This document shows positions 1 to 7,389 of a stretch of 64,000 nt of DNA, one piece after another (positions within the stretch are counted from its first letter, which is position 1; each line of letters begins with the position of its first letter). The translations under genes were made by a program, and so were the position numbers. The stretch is from Leeuwenhoekiella marinoflava DSM 3653 (GTDB lineage Bacteria; Bacteroidota; Bacteroidia; Flavobacteriales; Flavobacteriaceae): positions 1 through 64,000 of the forward strand of contig NZ_FQUN01000026.1 of the NCBI RefSeq assembly GCF_900129005.1, in the 5' to 3' direction. The notes under the pieces were generated by a model. It was not told the origin of the DNA. It did not search any database and saw nothing but the letters and a program-made list of their open reading frames with translations.

Positions 1-596
1 TTTGGCATTCCTTGTACTATTCGTTTTCCGTTCTGTTGGTGCGGTGCTTCTCTTTCTAGTTTCCCGATTTCTTTTTCCAATTTTTTCACATTTCCTTCTG
101 CTCGCCCCTCTTGCACATTTCGGACTTCAGTTTTTAATTGAAGTATTTTTGTGGCAAAAGGCTGGTTTTCCTGCACCTGTTTATCTGTTCCTTTAAAGGT
201 TCTTTGGTGTTCAATTTTTGCGTAGTATTTTATATCATCGATATTGACCGGTCGCCCATTTATTTCACGGTTGAATGAAGCCACATAATCCTTCATAATC
301 TCCCGGGTATATTTTTGCAAATCTTTACTATGGTTTTGCAACCGTTTTAGTTCGTATTTTGAAGGGCTTACGGTAATGGAATAAAACCGTGGCTCGTGCT
401 TTTCGAGTTTTGCCGTATTGCCATCAATTTCCCTGACCACTTCCTCTGCTGAAATCTCGTCGCCATTTTGATTAAAAAAATGCTCCATATCCTGCTGTTC
501 CAGTCCTTGGTTTTCCTTCTCCAGATAACCCACAAAATCAGCCGAACTTTTAGAATAATTGCCACCCATTTTTTGGGGTGTAATTGTTATATACAT
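1..596 (-). CDS. DUF5712-type mobilization protein, N-terminal part
   Basis: The frame is open from an ATG at 594-596 to the left window edge (about 198 residues) without a stop, so the gene is partial. It starts MYITITPQKMGGNYSKSS and has a charged, coiled-coil-like stretch near residues 150-195. The sequence resembles the DUF5712/BfmB-type mobilization proteins that follow bfmA in Bacteroidetes mobile elements. These are thought to take part in DNA processing for transfer. It lies 11 nt downstream of the bfmA-like gene, so the two are probably cotranscribed. Family assignment is from memory of the N-terminal sequence; a catalytic relaxase role is inferred. Confidence 0.75.
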   Translation of the reverse strand, partial: MYITITPQKMGGNYSKSSADFVGYLEKENQGLEQQDMEHFFNQNGDEISAEEVVREIDGNTAKLEKHEPRFYSITVSPSKYELKRLQNHSKDLQKYTREIMKDYVASFNREINGRPVNIDDIKYYAKIEHQRTFKGTDKQVQENQPFATKILQLKTEVRNVQEGRAEGNVKKLEKEIGKLEREAPHQQNGKRIVQGMP

Positions 597-607
597 AGCT
601 TAAAATT

Positions 608-988
608 TTAGAGGTCGTTATTAAGATTTTGCTTTTCTCGAAAGCGTACTTCCTTTTTTTCTTCGGCATATTTCTTTTCCACTATCAAAGGTTTTTTGCT
701 TGGCTGTTCTGTCTCAAATAGAGATTGAATCATTGCAACTGTAGGCTTGGTTTGGGTCTTTTCAACGTCCCTCATTATAGCGATTACGGCATTGATTCTT
801 TTTAATAGTTTGGCTTCGATGGTTCGCCCTGTCGGACCTAATTTTTCTTTTGGCGATATCTCGTTGTAGAAGAAAAAATCAAGTATAGCTTCCATCGTTT
901 CGGTATGCGTCTTGAAGTGCTTTTTTGAAAATTCTTGAAAACGTTTGGCGGTTTTCCTTTTGAACCTGATAGTGATGAATGAATCCAT
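608..988 (-). CDS. BfmA/BtgA family mobilization protein
   Basis: This 126-residue basic protein begins MDSFITIRFKRKTAKRFQEF and has the ribbon-helix-helix-like N-terminus and Lys-rich tail of BfmA/BtgA accessory mobilization proteins. Family members bind the transfer origin and assist the relaxase. The ATG at 986-988 is the natural start. The DUF5712 gene follows after 11 nt, the usual order in Bacteroidetes integrative elements. The long spacer upstream (989-1431) carries two dyads and is a plausible transfer origin. The family call is good; DNA binding is inferred. Confidence 0.8.
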   Translation of the reverse strand: MDSFITIRFKRKTAKRFQEFSKKHFKTHTETMEAILDFFFYNEISPKEKLGPTGRTIEAKLLKRINAVIAIMRDVEKTQTKPTVAMIQSLFETEQPSKKPLIVEKKYAEEKKEVRFREKQNLNNDL

Positions 989-1431
989 TTTCTTTCGCTT
1001 TTTTGTGTGTTTGACGTAAATCCATCCCTATTTACAAGCTGTTTGGGGGCATTTGACGCAAATCGAAGAAACTTATATAATCCATTAATTTTCAATTACT
1101 TGAAATTCAATGGTTTATGCGCTAAAAGGAATATGTAACGTGGCTCTGCCCGTTACCCTCTTGCTATTCCTTTTCGTCACGCCAAAGCGTGACAAAAATT
1201 TCATACAATCTGGCTAAAAAGCAAATTGCCCTTTTAGGAATTCGGAAATTCCAATATGTAAAATATAGATGGATACAGCTACCAGCGAAAGTTAAAAATG
1301 GGATAACTATATGAATTTATGTGTGCTGAATTTCAGCGAAATAAAGATACGCTTTTTTCTCGACTTGAAATTAATTGCATACAAAAACACCTCCAAAAAT
1401 TTAGAGGTGCTTGACTATAAAGTTTAGAAAA
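989..1431. other. Gene-free spacer with two dyads, candidate oriT
   Basis: No convincing gene is seen here. Two inverted repeats lie close together: GTAACG/CGTTAC with arms at 1135-1140 and 1151-1156, and a perfect 7-bp hairpin GTCACGC-CAAA-GCGTGAC at 1176-1193. The spacer sits directly upstream of the bfmA-like and DUF5712 genes, where transfer origins of Bacteroides-type mobilizable elements are found. No nick site can be recognised, so the oriT call is inference from position and dyads. Confidence 0.3.
1381..1409 (-). terminator. Rho-independent terminator of the 65-residue gene
   Basis: Read on the minus strand, GCACCTC pairs with GAGGTG across a loop of about 10 nt and is followed by TTTTTG. 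It lies just after the stop of the gene ending at 1432. Confidence 0.6.
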
Positions 1432-1629
1432 TTAGATGTTGAAAATAAACGTATAGGAATATAAATTTCGCAATGCTTCTTCCTCTATCATCGTTTCAAA
1501 ACAGGTATAATTTTCTCTTACGTATTTGCGAATATCATCGCCAAATTTTCGTTCCACATCCTTTTTGGAATCTTCCAAAAGACGGTTTTGAGTTTCCTCG
1601 CTCAAGTCTGTAAAATTCAGATAAACCAT
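1432..1629 (-). CDS. Small hypothetical protein of the mobile element
   Basis: This 65-residue protein starts MVYLNFTDLSEETQNRLLED and is acidic, mostly helical by composition, with no signal peptide or membrane segment. I do not recognise a named family. It lies 11 nt after the DUF6876 gene and is followed by a clear terminator at 1381-1409, so it is the last gene of that unit. The start is the ATG at 1627-1629. It is probably a real element gene of unknown function. Confidence 0.6.
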   Translation of the reverse strand: MVYLNFTDLSEETQNRLLEDSKKDVERKFGDDIRKYVRENYTCFETMIEEEALRNLYSYTFIFNI

Positions 1630-1640
1630 AGCTTTAAAAT

Positions 1641-2021
1641 TTAGTATTCGCTTGGTAACATCAGCGTATCATTTACAAAAAATAACCGCAGTTCATCGAG
1701 TGGAAAATCGGTTGCCCGATAACCGTGTTTTTCCAAAATATTATCATTGCCATCGCTGTAAATTATCTCGGCTTCATAACCCGAATAATCCTGTTTTTCT
1801 TCGGGCAATCTTTTGAAGTCTATGGTTATAAATTCGCTTCGGTTCATCAGACTTTTTGCAATCACGGAAGTGTCCGTAATGAGCCAAAAACAATCTGCCA
1901 CATTAGCAAGATATTTTAGTCCGTCCGTAAAACGTGTTCTTAATAATGGGATTTGATAGAACATTTCCGTTCCGTGAAAATGTTGCAATCCTTCTTTGAT
2001 TTCGTTAACTTGTGCTTTCAT
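1641..2021 (-). CDS. DUF6876 family protein
   Basis: The protein has 126 residues. Its N-terminus (MKAQVNEIKEGLQHFHGTEM) and the central TDGLKYLANVADCFWLITD stretch match the pattern I know from DUF6876 proteins of Bacteroidetes plasmids and integrative elements. No catalytic motif is visible, and the molecular role is unknown. It sits between the tandem ssb genes and the 65-residue gene, and a terminator-like hairpin (2051-2092) separates it from the upstream ssb, so it may have its own promoter or be reached by read-through. Confidence 0.7.
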   Translation of the reverse strand: MKAQVNEIKEGLQHFHGTEMFYQIPLLRTRFTDGLKYLANVADCFWLITDTSVIAKSLMNRSEFITIDFKRLPEEKQDYSGYEAEIIYSDGNDNILEKHGYRATDFPLDELRLFFVNDTLMLPSEY

Positions 2022-2050
2022 TGTTCATTTATTTTAAGTGAATAATTAAA

Positions 2051-2092
2051 AGAGGGCACGAACTAATTGAAAACTGGTATCTGTGCCCTCTT
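2051..2092 (-). terminator. Terminator-like hairpin after ssb
   Basis: AGAGGGCAC pairs with GTGCCCTCT (9 bp, arms at 2051-2059 and 2084-2092). On the minus strand the stem runs into TTTTAATT. The loop is long, about 24 nt. Confidence 0.45.
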
Positions 2093-2104
2093 GGATTTTT
2101 ATGG

Positions 2105-2449
2105 TTACTTACCATTTTTAGACCCGAGCAAAAGAATTTCTCTTGCTACAACTTCGGTATAGTATCGTTTTTCGCCTTCCTTGGTTTCATAAGAGCGTTG
2201 CGCCAATTTGCCCGCAATGGCAATTTGTTTTCCTACTACTGCATATTTCTCAATGATTGAAGCAAGTTTTCCCCAAGCCACAATACTATGCCAATGGGTT
2301 TCCGATTGCTTCTGCCCTTTTGAGTCTTCGTAATTTTCATTTGTAGCCATTGAGAACTGCGCCACAATTTTTCCATTTTCAAGATTTGTAACCTGTGGGT
2401 CTTGCCCAATGTTTCCAATTAACTGAACGTGATTTTTAATAGTTTTCAT
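2105..2449 (-). CDS. ssb: Single-stranded DNA-binding protein, copy A
   Basis: A single OB-fold SSB of 114 residues, starting MKTIKNHVQLIGNIGQDPQV, with the usual VAQFSMATNE and THWHSIVAWGKLA blocks. It should coat single-stranded DNA during element transfer or replication. It ends at LLLGSKNGK, just after the OB fold, and lacks the acidic tail ending in a DIPF-like tip with which housekeeping SSBs recruit partners. It is a close paralogue of copy B immediately upstream, separated by a hairpin. Short element-borne SSBs of this kind are common in Bacteroidetes mobile DNA. Confidence 0.9.
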   Translation of the reverse strand: MKTIKNHVQLIGNIGQDPQVTNLENGKIVAQFSMATNENYEDSKGQKQSETHWHSIVAWGKLASIIEKYAVVGKQIAIAGKLAQRSYETKEGEKRYYTEVVAREILLLGSKNGK

Positions 2450-2469
2450 AATAAAAGTTTTAAAGATTA

Positions 2470-2515
2470 TTAATAAAAAAAGGGCGCAACGTTTGAGAGG
2501 TACGCCCTCTAAAAT
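2470..2515 (-). terminator. Hairpin with T-run between the two ssb genes
   Basis: On the minus strand AGGGCG pairs with CGCCCT over a loop that itself contains GTACCTCTC, and the stem is followed by seven T. It may act as a partial terminator between the paralogues. Confidence 0.5.
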
Positions 2516-2523
2516 TTCAATGA

Positions 2524-2868
2524 TTACTTATCATTTTTGCTTCCAAGCAAAAGGATTTCATTTGCTTCGATTTCGGTAACATATCGCTTGATACCCTCTT
2601 TATCCTCGTAGCTTCGGGATTTCAGTTTTCCCGTAACACCTACTTCCTTGCCTTTATCAACATATTTTTTAATAATTTCGGCAGTCTTGCCCCAAGCTAC
2701 AACGGTATGCCAATTAGTTTCGGTTTGCTTTTCGCCTTTGGCATCCTTGTAATACTCGTTTGTTGCGATTGAAAAACGGGCTACTTTTTTTCCGCTTTCA
2801 AGGTTCGTGATTGTTGGCTCTTGTCCAACGTTTCCGATTAACTGTACGTGATTTTTTAAAGTACTCAT
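2524..2868 (-). CDS. ssb: Single-stranded DNA-binding protein, copy B
   Basis: A 114-residue OB-fold SSB starting MSTLKNHVQLIGNVGQEPTI, with the conserved VARFSIATNE and TNWHTVVAWGKTAE segments. Like copy A it stops right after the OB fold (LLLGSKNDK) and has no acidic C-terminal tip. The two copies match over their whole length, suggesting tandem duplication followed by divergence. The start ATG is at 2866-2868, 10 nt after a small basic frame that could be cotranscribed. The role is probably in single-strand handling for the mobile element. Confidence 0.9.
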   Translation of the reverse strand: MSTLKNHVQLIGNVGQEPTITNLESGKKVARFSIATNEYYKDAKGEKQTETNWHTVVAWGKTAEIIKKYVDKGKEVGVTGKLKSRSYEDKEGIKRYVTEIEANEILLLGSKNDK

Positions 2869-2878
2869 AATAAAATAT

Positions 2879-3052
2879 TTAAAGATTAATTAAAATGCTA
2901 TCTGAACCATTCAGACAGTTTGCGTTTATATTTTTTTGAAGTGATTTACTTATTATATCTTGAGCGTTTTCCTTTTTTGTTTTTTTTGGTGTCGCTTCCC
3001 TTTGTATGTTTTTGTAAGATTTCATAAGTTTTATTTTAGATTTACTTCCCAT
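2879..3052 (-). CDS. Possible 57-residue basic small protein
   Basis: An ATG at 3050-3052 opens a frame starting MGSKSKIKLMKSYKNIQRE and ending NGSDSILINL, very Lys/Asn rich. It ends 10 nt before ssb copy B, an operon-like spacing. I recognise no family and the composition is low-complexity, so it could be spurious. An internal ATG at residue 10 is an alternative start. Its upstream end abuts the left arm of the inverted repeat at 3054. Confidence 0.3.
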   Translation of the reverse strand: MGSKSKIKLMKSYKNIQREATPKKTKKENAQDIISKSLQKNINANCLNGSDSILINL

Positions 3053-3053
3053 A

Positions 3054-3217
3054 GCGCCCTCGCTGTTACCTTTTTTTGTTGCTGATACAGTTTCAAGATT
3101 TTGAAATGATAAGGACTTATAAAAAGTGAAGCGCAGCGTAACGGTTTATGCAGTCTGTTCAAGTTCAAAATGTTGGTATTTTGCTGGCAAAAAAAGGTTA
3201 GGGCAGCGAGGGTGCGG
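3054..3217. repeat. Long inverted repeat flanking about 105 nt
   Basis: The left arm at 3054-3082 (GCGCCCTCGCTG, then ACCTTTTTTTG) is matched in inverted orientation by the right arm at 3187-3217 (CAAAAAAAGG, then CAGCGAGGGTGC). The arms pair over about 25 bases with a 3-base bulge. The enclosed sequence shows no gene. Its place in the replication/transfer part of the element suggests a replication, transfer or regulatory site, but this is not shown. Confidence 0.5.
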
Positions 3218-3293
3218 AAGTATTTCTAAAGACTTTGTGAAGTACAATAACATAGGAAGTGGCACCAAATGATTAAATGGAATTCCGATTTGG

Positions 3294-3472
3294 CGGACTC
3301 CGTTCACGATTTTGGATTGGGAATGAAGCGTTCCGCTCCAGCGCAGCGGATCGGGTTAGCGGAATGGAAAGTAGAAATTGGGGATGGTGTCCAAGACCTA
3401 TTTAGAGAAGCTCTTTTCCCGCAATGTAGCTTTTCGCGAAATGCAGGGGAATGTGCTGAACGGGTTATGAAA
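3294..3472. repeat. Element repeat R, copy 1
   Basis: About 180 nt that recurs at 3899-4077 and, more decayed, at 4153-4290. Shared blocks are CACGATTTTGG, GCGGAATGGAAAGT, AAATTGGGGAT, GTGTCCAAGACC, AGAAGCTCTTTTCCC, ATGTAGCTTTTCGCGAAATG and CAGGGGA. Copy 1 also has an internal CCGCT/AGCGG dyad. Reading frames crossing it do not resemble known proteins, so it looks non-coding. The rest of 3218-3550 shows nothing else recognisable. Confidence 0.7.
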
Positions 3473-3550
3473 TTCGTATTCAATAAAAGGTTAATATTAC
3501 TTTGGTGAGTAGTTATCTCATTCTACAAAAGGTTCTTTCTGATTTTCAGA

Positions 3551-3709
3551 TTAAACATTACTTAATACTTGGTAGTAAAGGGGATGCTTTTCTCTGTAGT
3601 AAGCTAAATGACTCTCCGCACTTTCAATAGTGTAATTTTCACTACTCAATTGATAATGTTCTTCTGCTTCTTGCAATGAAATGTCGGATTTTACAGTTGT
3701 ATTTTTCAT
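3551..3709 (-). CDS. 52-residue conserved-context small protein
   Basis: An ATG at 3707-3709 opens MKNTTVKSDISLQEAEEH and the frame ends YYQVLSNV at a TAA at 3551-3553. The protein is hydrophilic and helical, without membrane segment. Its reality is supported by position: directly upstream lies the same long leader that precedes the DUF932 and ParB genes, with the ATG in the equivalent place. I do not recognise the family. It sits between copies 1 and 2 of repeat R. Confidence 0.55.
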   Translation of the reverse strand: MKNTTVKSDISLQEAEEHYQLSSENYTIESAESHLAYYREKHPLYYQVLSNV

Positions 3710-3721
3710 AATGTTAAAATT

Positions 3722-3886
3722 TTTGGTTAAACAATATTTGAGCAGAAACCAAACGGAAGCTAAAATCTTGGCTCAAAAGGAAACGGAATAAATAAGCGAG
3801 GGAAGAAGAGATGGCTTTATGCCGTAGTCTTTTGATGAAAGTATTTTACGAGTTTACCTTGCGTGTATATTGTATGATAATTAACT
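3722..3886 (-). promoter_or_regulatory. Conserved element leader, copy 1
   Basis: About 160 nt upstream of the 52-residue gene, nearly identical in blocks to 10302-10456 and 12352-12510. Blocks on the plus strand are TTAAACAATATTTGAGCAG, CCAAACGGAAG, GCTCAAAAGGAAACGGAATA, AATAAGCG, TGGCTTTATGCCGTAGTC and TATTTTACGAGTTTA. TTTGAGC/GCTCAAA and GGC-TTTAT-GCC can pair. It is probably a 5' untranslated regulatory RNA plus promoter. Confidence 0.6.
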
Positions 3887-3898
3887 TCCTTTTTTAAA

Positions 3899-4077
3899 CG
3901 GACTTGATTCACGATTTTGGCAAGGGAATGTAGTGTTACTTTCCAGCATAGCGGAAGGGTTAACGGAATGGAAAGTCGAAATTGGGGATTGTGTCCAAGA
4001 CCTGTCCAGAGAAGCTCTTTTCCCGGAATGTAGCTTTTCGCGAAATGCAGGGGACTGGGCTGAACGAATTATGAAAA
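3899..4077. repeat. Element repeat R, copy 2
   Basis: Second copy of the repeat at 3294-3472, beginning CGGACTTGATTCACGATTTTGG and ending near TTATGAAAACTG. It keeps GTGTCCAAGACC, AGAAGCTCTTTTCCC and TAGCTTTTCGCGAAATGCAG. It follows the first leader copy directly. Confidence 0.7.
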
Positions 4078-4152
4078 CTGTATATCCTTTTGAAGTAGAA
4101 CGTCAAGCGGACTTAACTTGAAAGGTGTAGGTTGAAATGGAGTTTGACCACT

Positions 4153-4290
4153 TCCCGATTTTCTTGGGAATGAGTGGGCAAGTGGAAAGGAAATCGGAAG
4201 CTTTATAGTTGTGTCCAAGACTTGTTTTAATGAAGCGCTTTGCCTGAAATATAGCTTTTCGCGGAATGTAGGGGAATGGGCTGAATGGCC
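4153..4290. repeat. Element repeat R, copy 3 (decayed)
   Basis: Degenerate copy: CCCGATTTTCTTGGGAATGA, GTGTCCAAGACTTGTTTTAA, ATATAGCTTTTCGCGGAATG and GGGGAATGGGCTGAA align in order with copies 1 and 2. It ends about 25 nt before the stop of the UPF0489-like gene. Confidence 0.6.
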
Positions 4291-4315
4291 GTATTATTAT
4301 CGATTCAATTCATCA

Positions 4316-5107
4316 TCAATATTTAGGTTTCCATTTCCAATTACATTTAGGTGCAAACAATTCTGGACTGAAATAGATTTTGCTAATTAAATCAAGAAAC
4401 TTATTACTTCTTAAAAGTCCACCGCAATGTTCTGGTTCTGTTGCGATAGTAAATCCTTTTAAACGTTCAAAAATCCAATGAATTAATGGATTGTCCTTAT
4501 CTAACATTGTACGTATTTCTTGTTCCTGTAGATAGGTAAATTCAAAAGAACCATCACTTAAGCCATTCTTTATCGAAAAGAAGTCCAAGTCTATATCAAA
4601 AAATACAGATGTTTCTGATGAATTCAATAAATCATCCTGTAATGTGTCAAAAGTTTTGAATTTTTTGATAGTATGTTTGTTGCCGTACTTATCTATCAAT
4701 TCTTCATCTTTCCAAGCATCTGGAAAGGAAGCTTGCCTGCAATGCACATAGATATCCCCAATCAAATTGAGATAGGCAGCACATAGAATATGACCGTCAT
4801 TATTTCCAGCCAGTTTTGCCCAAGAGAATAAAGACACTTCTGCATCACTCGTTAAATCTAATTTATCTAACCATTCTTTTTCTGTTTCACAAGGGTAGCA
4901 TAAATCCTGATGCCAGTCTAGCGAAACCAAACAAGGTGGATTAGCACTTTCATTCTTACGCATCCATTTGTTCCAATAGAAAAATGCGTATCGATGTTCT
5001 TGAAATACTGCAAGTTCTATTGCTTCAGTTTCATTTGTTGGATGCGATAATATTTGTCGTGAAACACCTGGTGGTTCTATGTGATATGGGTTTCTGAATT
5101 CAATCAT
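4316..5107 (-). CDS. UPF0489 family arginase-like metalloenzyme
   Basis: I start at the ATG at 5105-5107 (263 residues), which overlaps the upstream stop as ATGATTGA; an in-frame upstream start would overlap further. Ordered motifs fit the UPF0489 arginase-fold family: E37-x-H38 before an aromatic helix, SLDWHQD with metal-type D64, H66 and D68, NNDGHI near 102-107, FFDIDLDFF with D171, D173 and D175, and TIATEPEHCGG with E226. In arginases such residues bind two Mn ions. From memory, some UPF0489 members are peptide arginases that convert Arg to ornithine in modified peptides. No precursor peptide gene is visible nearby, so substrate is unknown. Cytosolic. It is the last gene of the AbiE-led operon. 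Confidence 0.65.
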   Translation of the reverse strand: MIEFRNPYHIEPPGVSRQILSHPTNETEAIELAVFQEHRYAFFYWNKWMRKNESANPPCLVSLDWHQDLCYPCETEKEWLDKLDLTSDAEVSLFSWAKLAGNNDGHILCAAYLNLIGDIYVHCRQASFPDAWKDEELIDKYGNKHTIKKFKTFDTLQDDLLNSSETSVFFDIDLDFFSIKNGLSDGSFEFTYLQEQEIRTMLDKDNPLIHWIFERLKGFTIATEPEHCGGLLRSNKFLDLISKIYFSPELFAPKCNWKWKPKY

Positions 5108-7379
5108 TTTCAATGGTCTTGAAAGGAACAATATCGCTTAAATCATTTTTGATGCCTTGTTCACGTAGTGGCGAAGTGATATTCAACTGAACGACATCTC
5201 TATTTTGTCTCCAAATAATCTCTGCGATGAATGCAATTGTTAATTGTACAGATTCCGCTGGATTTTGATTTTCATTTGTGTTCCAGCGTTGTCTCAACTC
5301 ACTATTCTCATCAAGATTCAAGTCGATTACAGAGGCATATACGTTTCTGTCTGGTATAATTGGTTCAAGACGCAGTTCTTTAATCTCATCAGCTTTGAGG
5401 TCTGGATGATTAATTCTCGGAAGGTCAGTCTTTGGCAGAACGAATAGTACATTTGAAAAAACTGGCGAAGTCAACCTAATCATATCCTCAAAGAAATCAG
5501 GTATTTCGACTAAACCATTGTCGAAAAAACCAAACCCTACAATTAGATGTTTCTCTTTATCGTACTTTAATCTTTTAAACGCATCTTCAAAGTTTTCTCT
5601 GTCTATTAAGTATCTACGTGTTCTCGCTCCGAGGAAAGAGTTTGGAATATATCGATTGATTTGGTCATAAATGATTTGTTGTGCAAATATCGAATCATAA
5701 TTTAGATGTGGTATGTCTCCTTCTGTAAAACCTTCTTTTCGGAAAAGTATGGAACCTCCATTTAGACCGAATCGCATCACAGGTTCATCATTTGCAAAAT
5801 CATCTTTATTTATTATGAGGCGGTACTGATTAAATGCATCATCTATCATCGTTGCACTGCTGGCCAAAAATTGACTGATTTTATTATCAGATAATGGTGC
5901 ATTTGTTCTATTCTGTTGAATTTGCTCTTCAATTCTAATTCGTAATTCAGGCTCAAAACCTTCTATATCCTCCAAAATAGCATCTGACAAATTATAGCCC
6001 AGTAAATCCAATAAGTCTTTATTCTCTAATATTTTGTTTAAACAAAACTTGAAATAGTCCAAAGCATCTTTCCATTTAAGTAATTCAAGTACTTTATTTG
6101 GCAATCTTGGTTGTTCGGTAAATTGATGAAACGTATAATAGGGTTGCAAGAAAAATTGTCTTATAAAAAGCAAACATACATATTGACAAATCCAAAAGGT
6201 TATTTGTCGTGAGAGGCCTAAATTATCAATGTCTGGAAATGGGTATTTAAAATCTGTAGGCGTAACTCTGTTTACATACCCTTCTTTAAAATAGGCAAAC
6301 CAGTAGAATATGTCATACATAGAGTTAGGCAATAGGTAATAATCTGGCGGCTGACTTTGTGTGAAATTTAGAATTCGTTTTAGTCCATTATTGTTTTGAC
6401 GATACAATAACAAGCCACCCAATGCATAGTGAAACTCTAAAAATCTTATCTGTTCACTTTCTCTTATTTCAATTTCCTCCTTGTTCTCATAATCTCTAAT
6501 ATCGATGTTGTATTTGCCAGTTTTCCTCCCTAATTGAAATCTATAATATTGGTGTGCAGTGCTCCAATGCTCCTTTATAAACTTTGCATTGTCGGAAATC
6601 TGATAGATATTGCCCCACATACTATCATACGTTTTTTCTGATATTGGAATCTCCTGAAAATCCTGTCCCAACAACCACCAATTTGATACTGCGGGAGATG
6701 TCAATCTATCCAATTCAGAAACTTCTTTCCGAAGCAATTTTTTAATTAGCTTACGGGTTACATCATAAAAATAAAATGGATATTCTAAAGCTTCGCTTGA
6801 ATTATGATTATGACGAATTTTAATAAACTCTTCAGTATAAAACTTACTCAATTCCTCTTGTAAATGGATATCCTCCTTTTCTACAGCGAAATAGGCTATC
6901 TCGTTAAGTGAATTGATAAGGTTTTCTTTATATCTACTTTCTTTTGAAATTGATTGATATTTCGCAATCAGATATTTCAATAGGCGAGCTGGTTTTCCGT
7001 TGTATAAAGCTATTTTGTCAAGCCAGATTATAAAGGATATTACAAGAAAAAAGGTAAGAGTTAATGTCAATAATTTTGCAGAATTTTGCATCCATATTGA
7101 GTTTTTCCAAAATAATGGTTCGGCACCTGCAATCAAAAAGGCAAATGATGCGATAGTGAAGAACAACAGCCATTCGAAAGTGGTAACTTTCCTGCTCCGA
7201 AATGGCAAAATGCGACCATATGCCCTTTGTGGAAATTCTTGTTCAAAAACTTCGGAAAGATAATTTGAGTCATACCTATTTCCAATATTCGATATTTTAT
7301 CAATTATTATAGGATAAGCGATACCAATAATGGCAATATCAATCCCAATGCATATTTCTATTATATATTTTAGATTCAT
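5100..7379 (-). CDS. Large unknown membrane protein in the AbiE operon
   Basis: The protein has 759 residues and I recognise no family. Three hydrophobic segments lie at about residues 5-25, 68-90 and 101-121, followed by roughly 640 hydrophilic, aromatic-rich residues, presumably cytosolic. A late segment (LIVGFGFFDNGLVEIPDFFE and the following VLFVLPKTDLPRI) looks like alternating beta/alpha. No Walker, nuclease or protease motif is obvious. It starts 10 nt after abiEii and overlaps the UPF0489-like gene by 8 nt, so all four genes are probably one transcript. The design suggests a membrane sensor or effector, but that is inference. Confidence 0.75.
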   Translation of the reverse strand: MNLKYIIEICIGIDIAIIGIAYPIIIDKISNIGNRYDSNYLSEVFEQEFPQRAYGRILPFRSRKVTTFEWLLFFTIASFAFLIAGAEPLFWKNSIWMQNSAKLLTLTLTFFLVISFIIWLDKIALYNGKPARLLKYLIAKYQSISKESRYKENLINSLNEIAYFAVEKEDIHLQEELSKFYTEEFIKIRHNHNSSEALEYPFYFYDVTRKLIKKLLRKEVSELDRLTSPAVSNWWLLGQDFQEIPISEKTYDSMWGNIYQISDNAKFIKEHWSTAHQYYRFQLGRKTGKYNIDIRDYENKEEIEIRESEQIRFLEFHYALGGLLLYRQNNNGLKRILNFTQSQPPDYYLLPNSMYDIFYWFAYFKEGYVNRVTPTDFKYPFPDIDNLGLSRQITFWICQYVCLLFIRQFFLQPYYTFHQFTEQPRLPNKVLELLKWKDALDYFKFCLNKILENKDLLDLLGYNLSDAILEDIEGFEPELRIRIEEQIQQNRTNAPLSDNKISQFLASSATMIDDAFNQYRLIINKDDFANDEPVMRFGLNGGSILFRKEGFTEGDIPHLNYDSIFAQQIIYDQINRYIPNSFLGARTRRYLIDRENFEDAFKRLKYDKEKHLIVGFGFFDNGLVEIPDFFEDMIRLTSPVFSNVLFVLPKTDLPRINHPDLKADEIKELRLEPIIPDRNVYASVIDLNLDENSELRQRWNTNENQNPAESVQLTIAFIAEIIWRQNRDVVQLNITSPLREQGIKNDLSDIVPFKTIEND

Positions 7380-7389
7380 TTCTTCATAT

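Noticed and set aside
3269-4121. Plus-strand frames at 3269-3508 and 3933-4121 with similar peptides (REALFP.CSFSRNAG)
   Set aside because: They are parallel translations of repeat R copies 1 and 2; copy 3 breaks the frame and start positions differ, so non-coding repeat is more likely.
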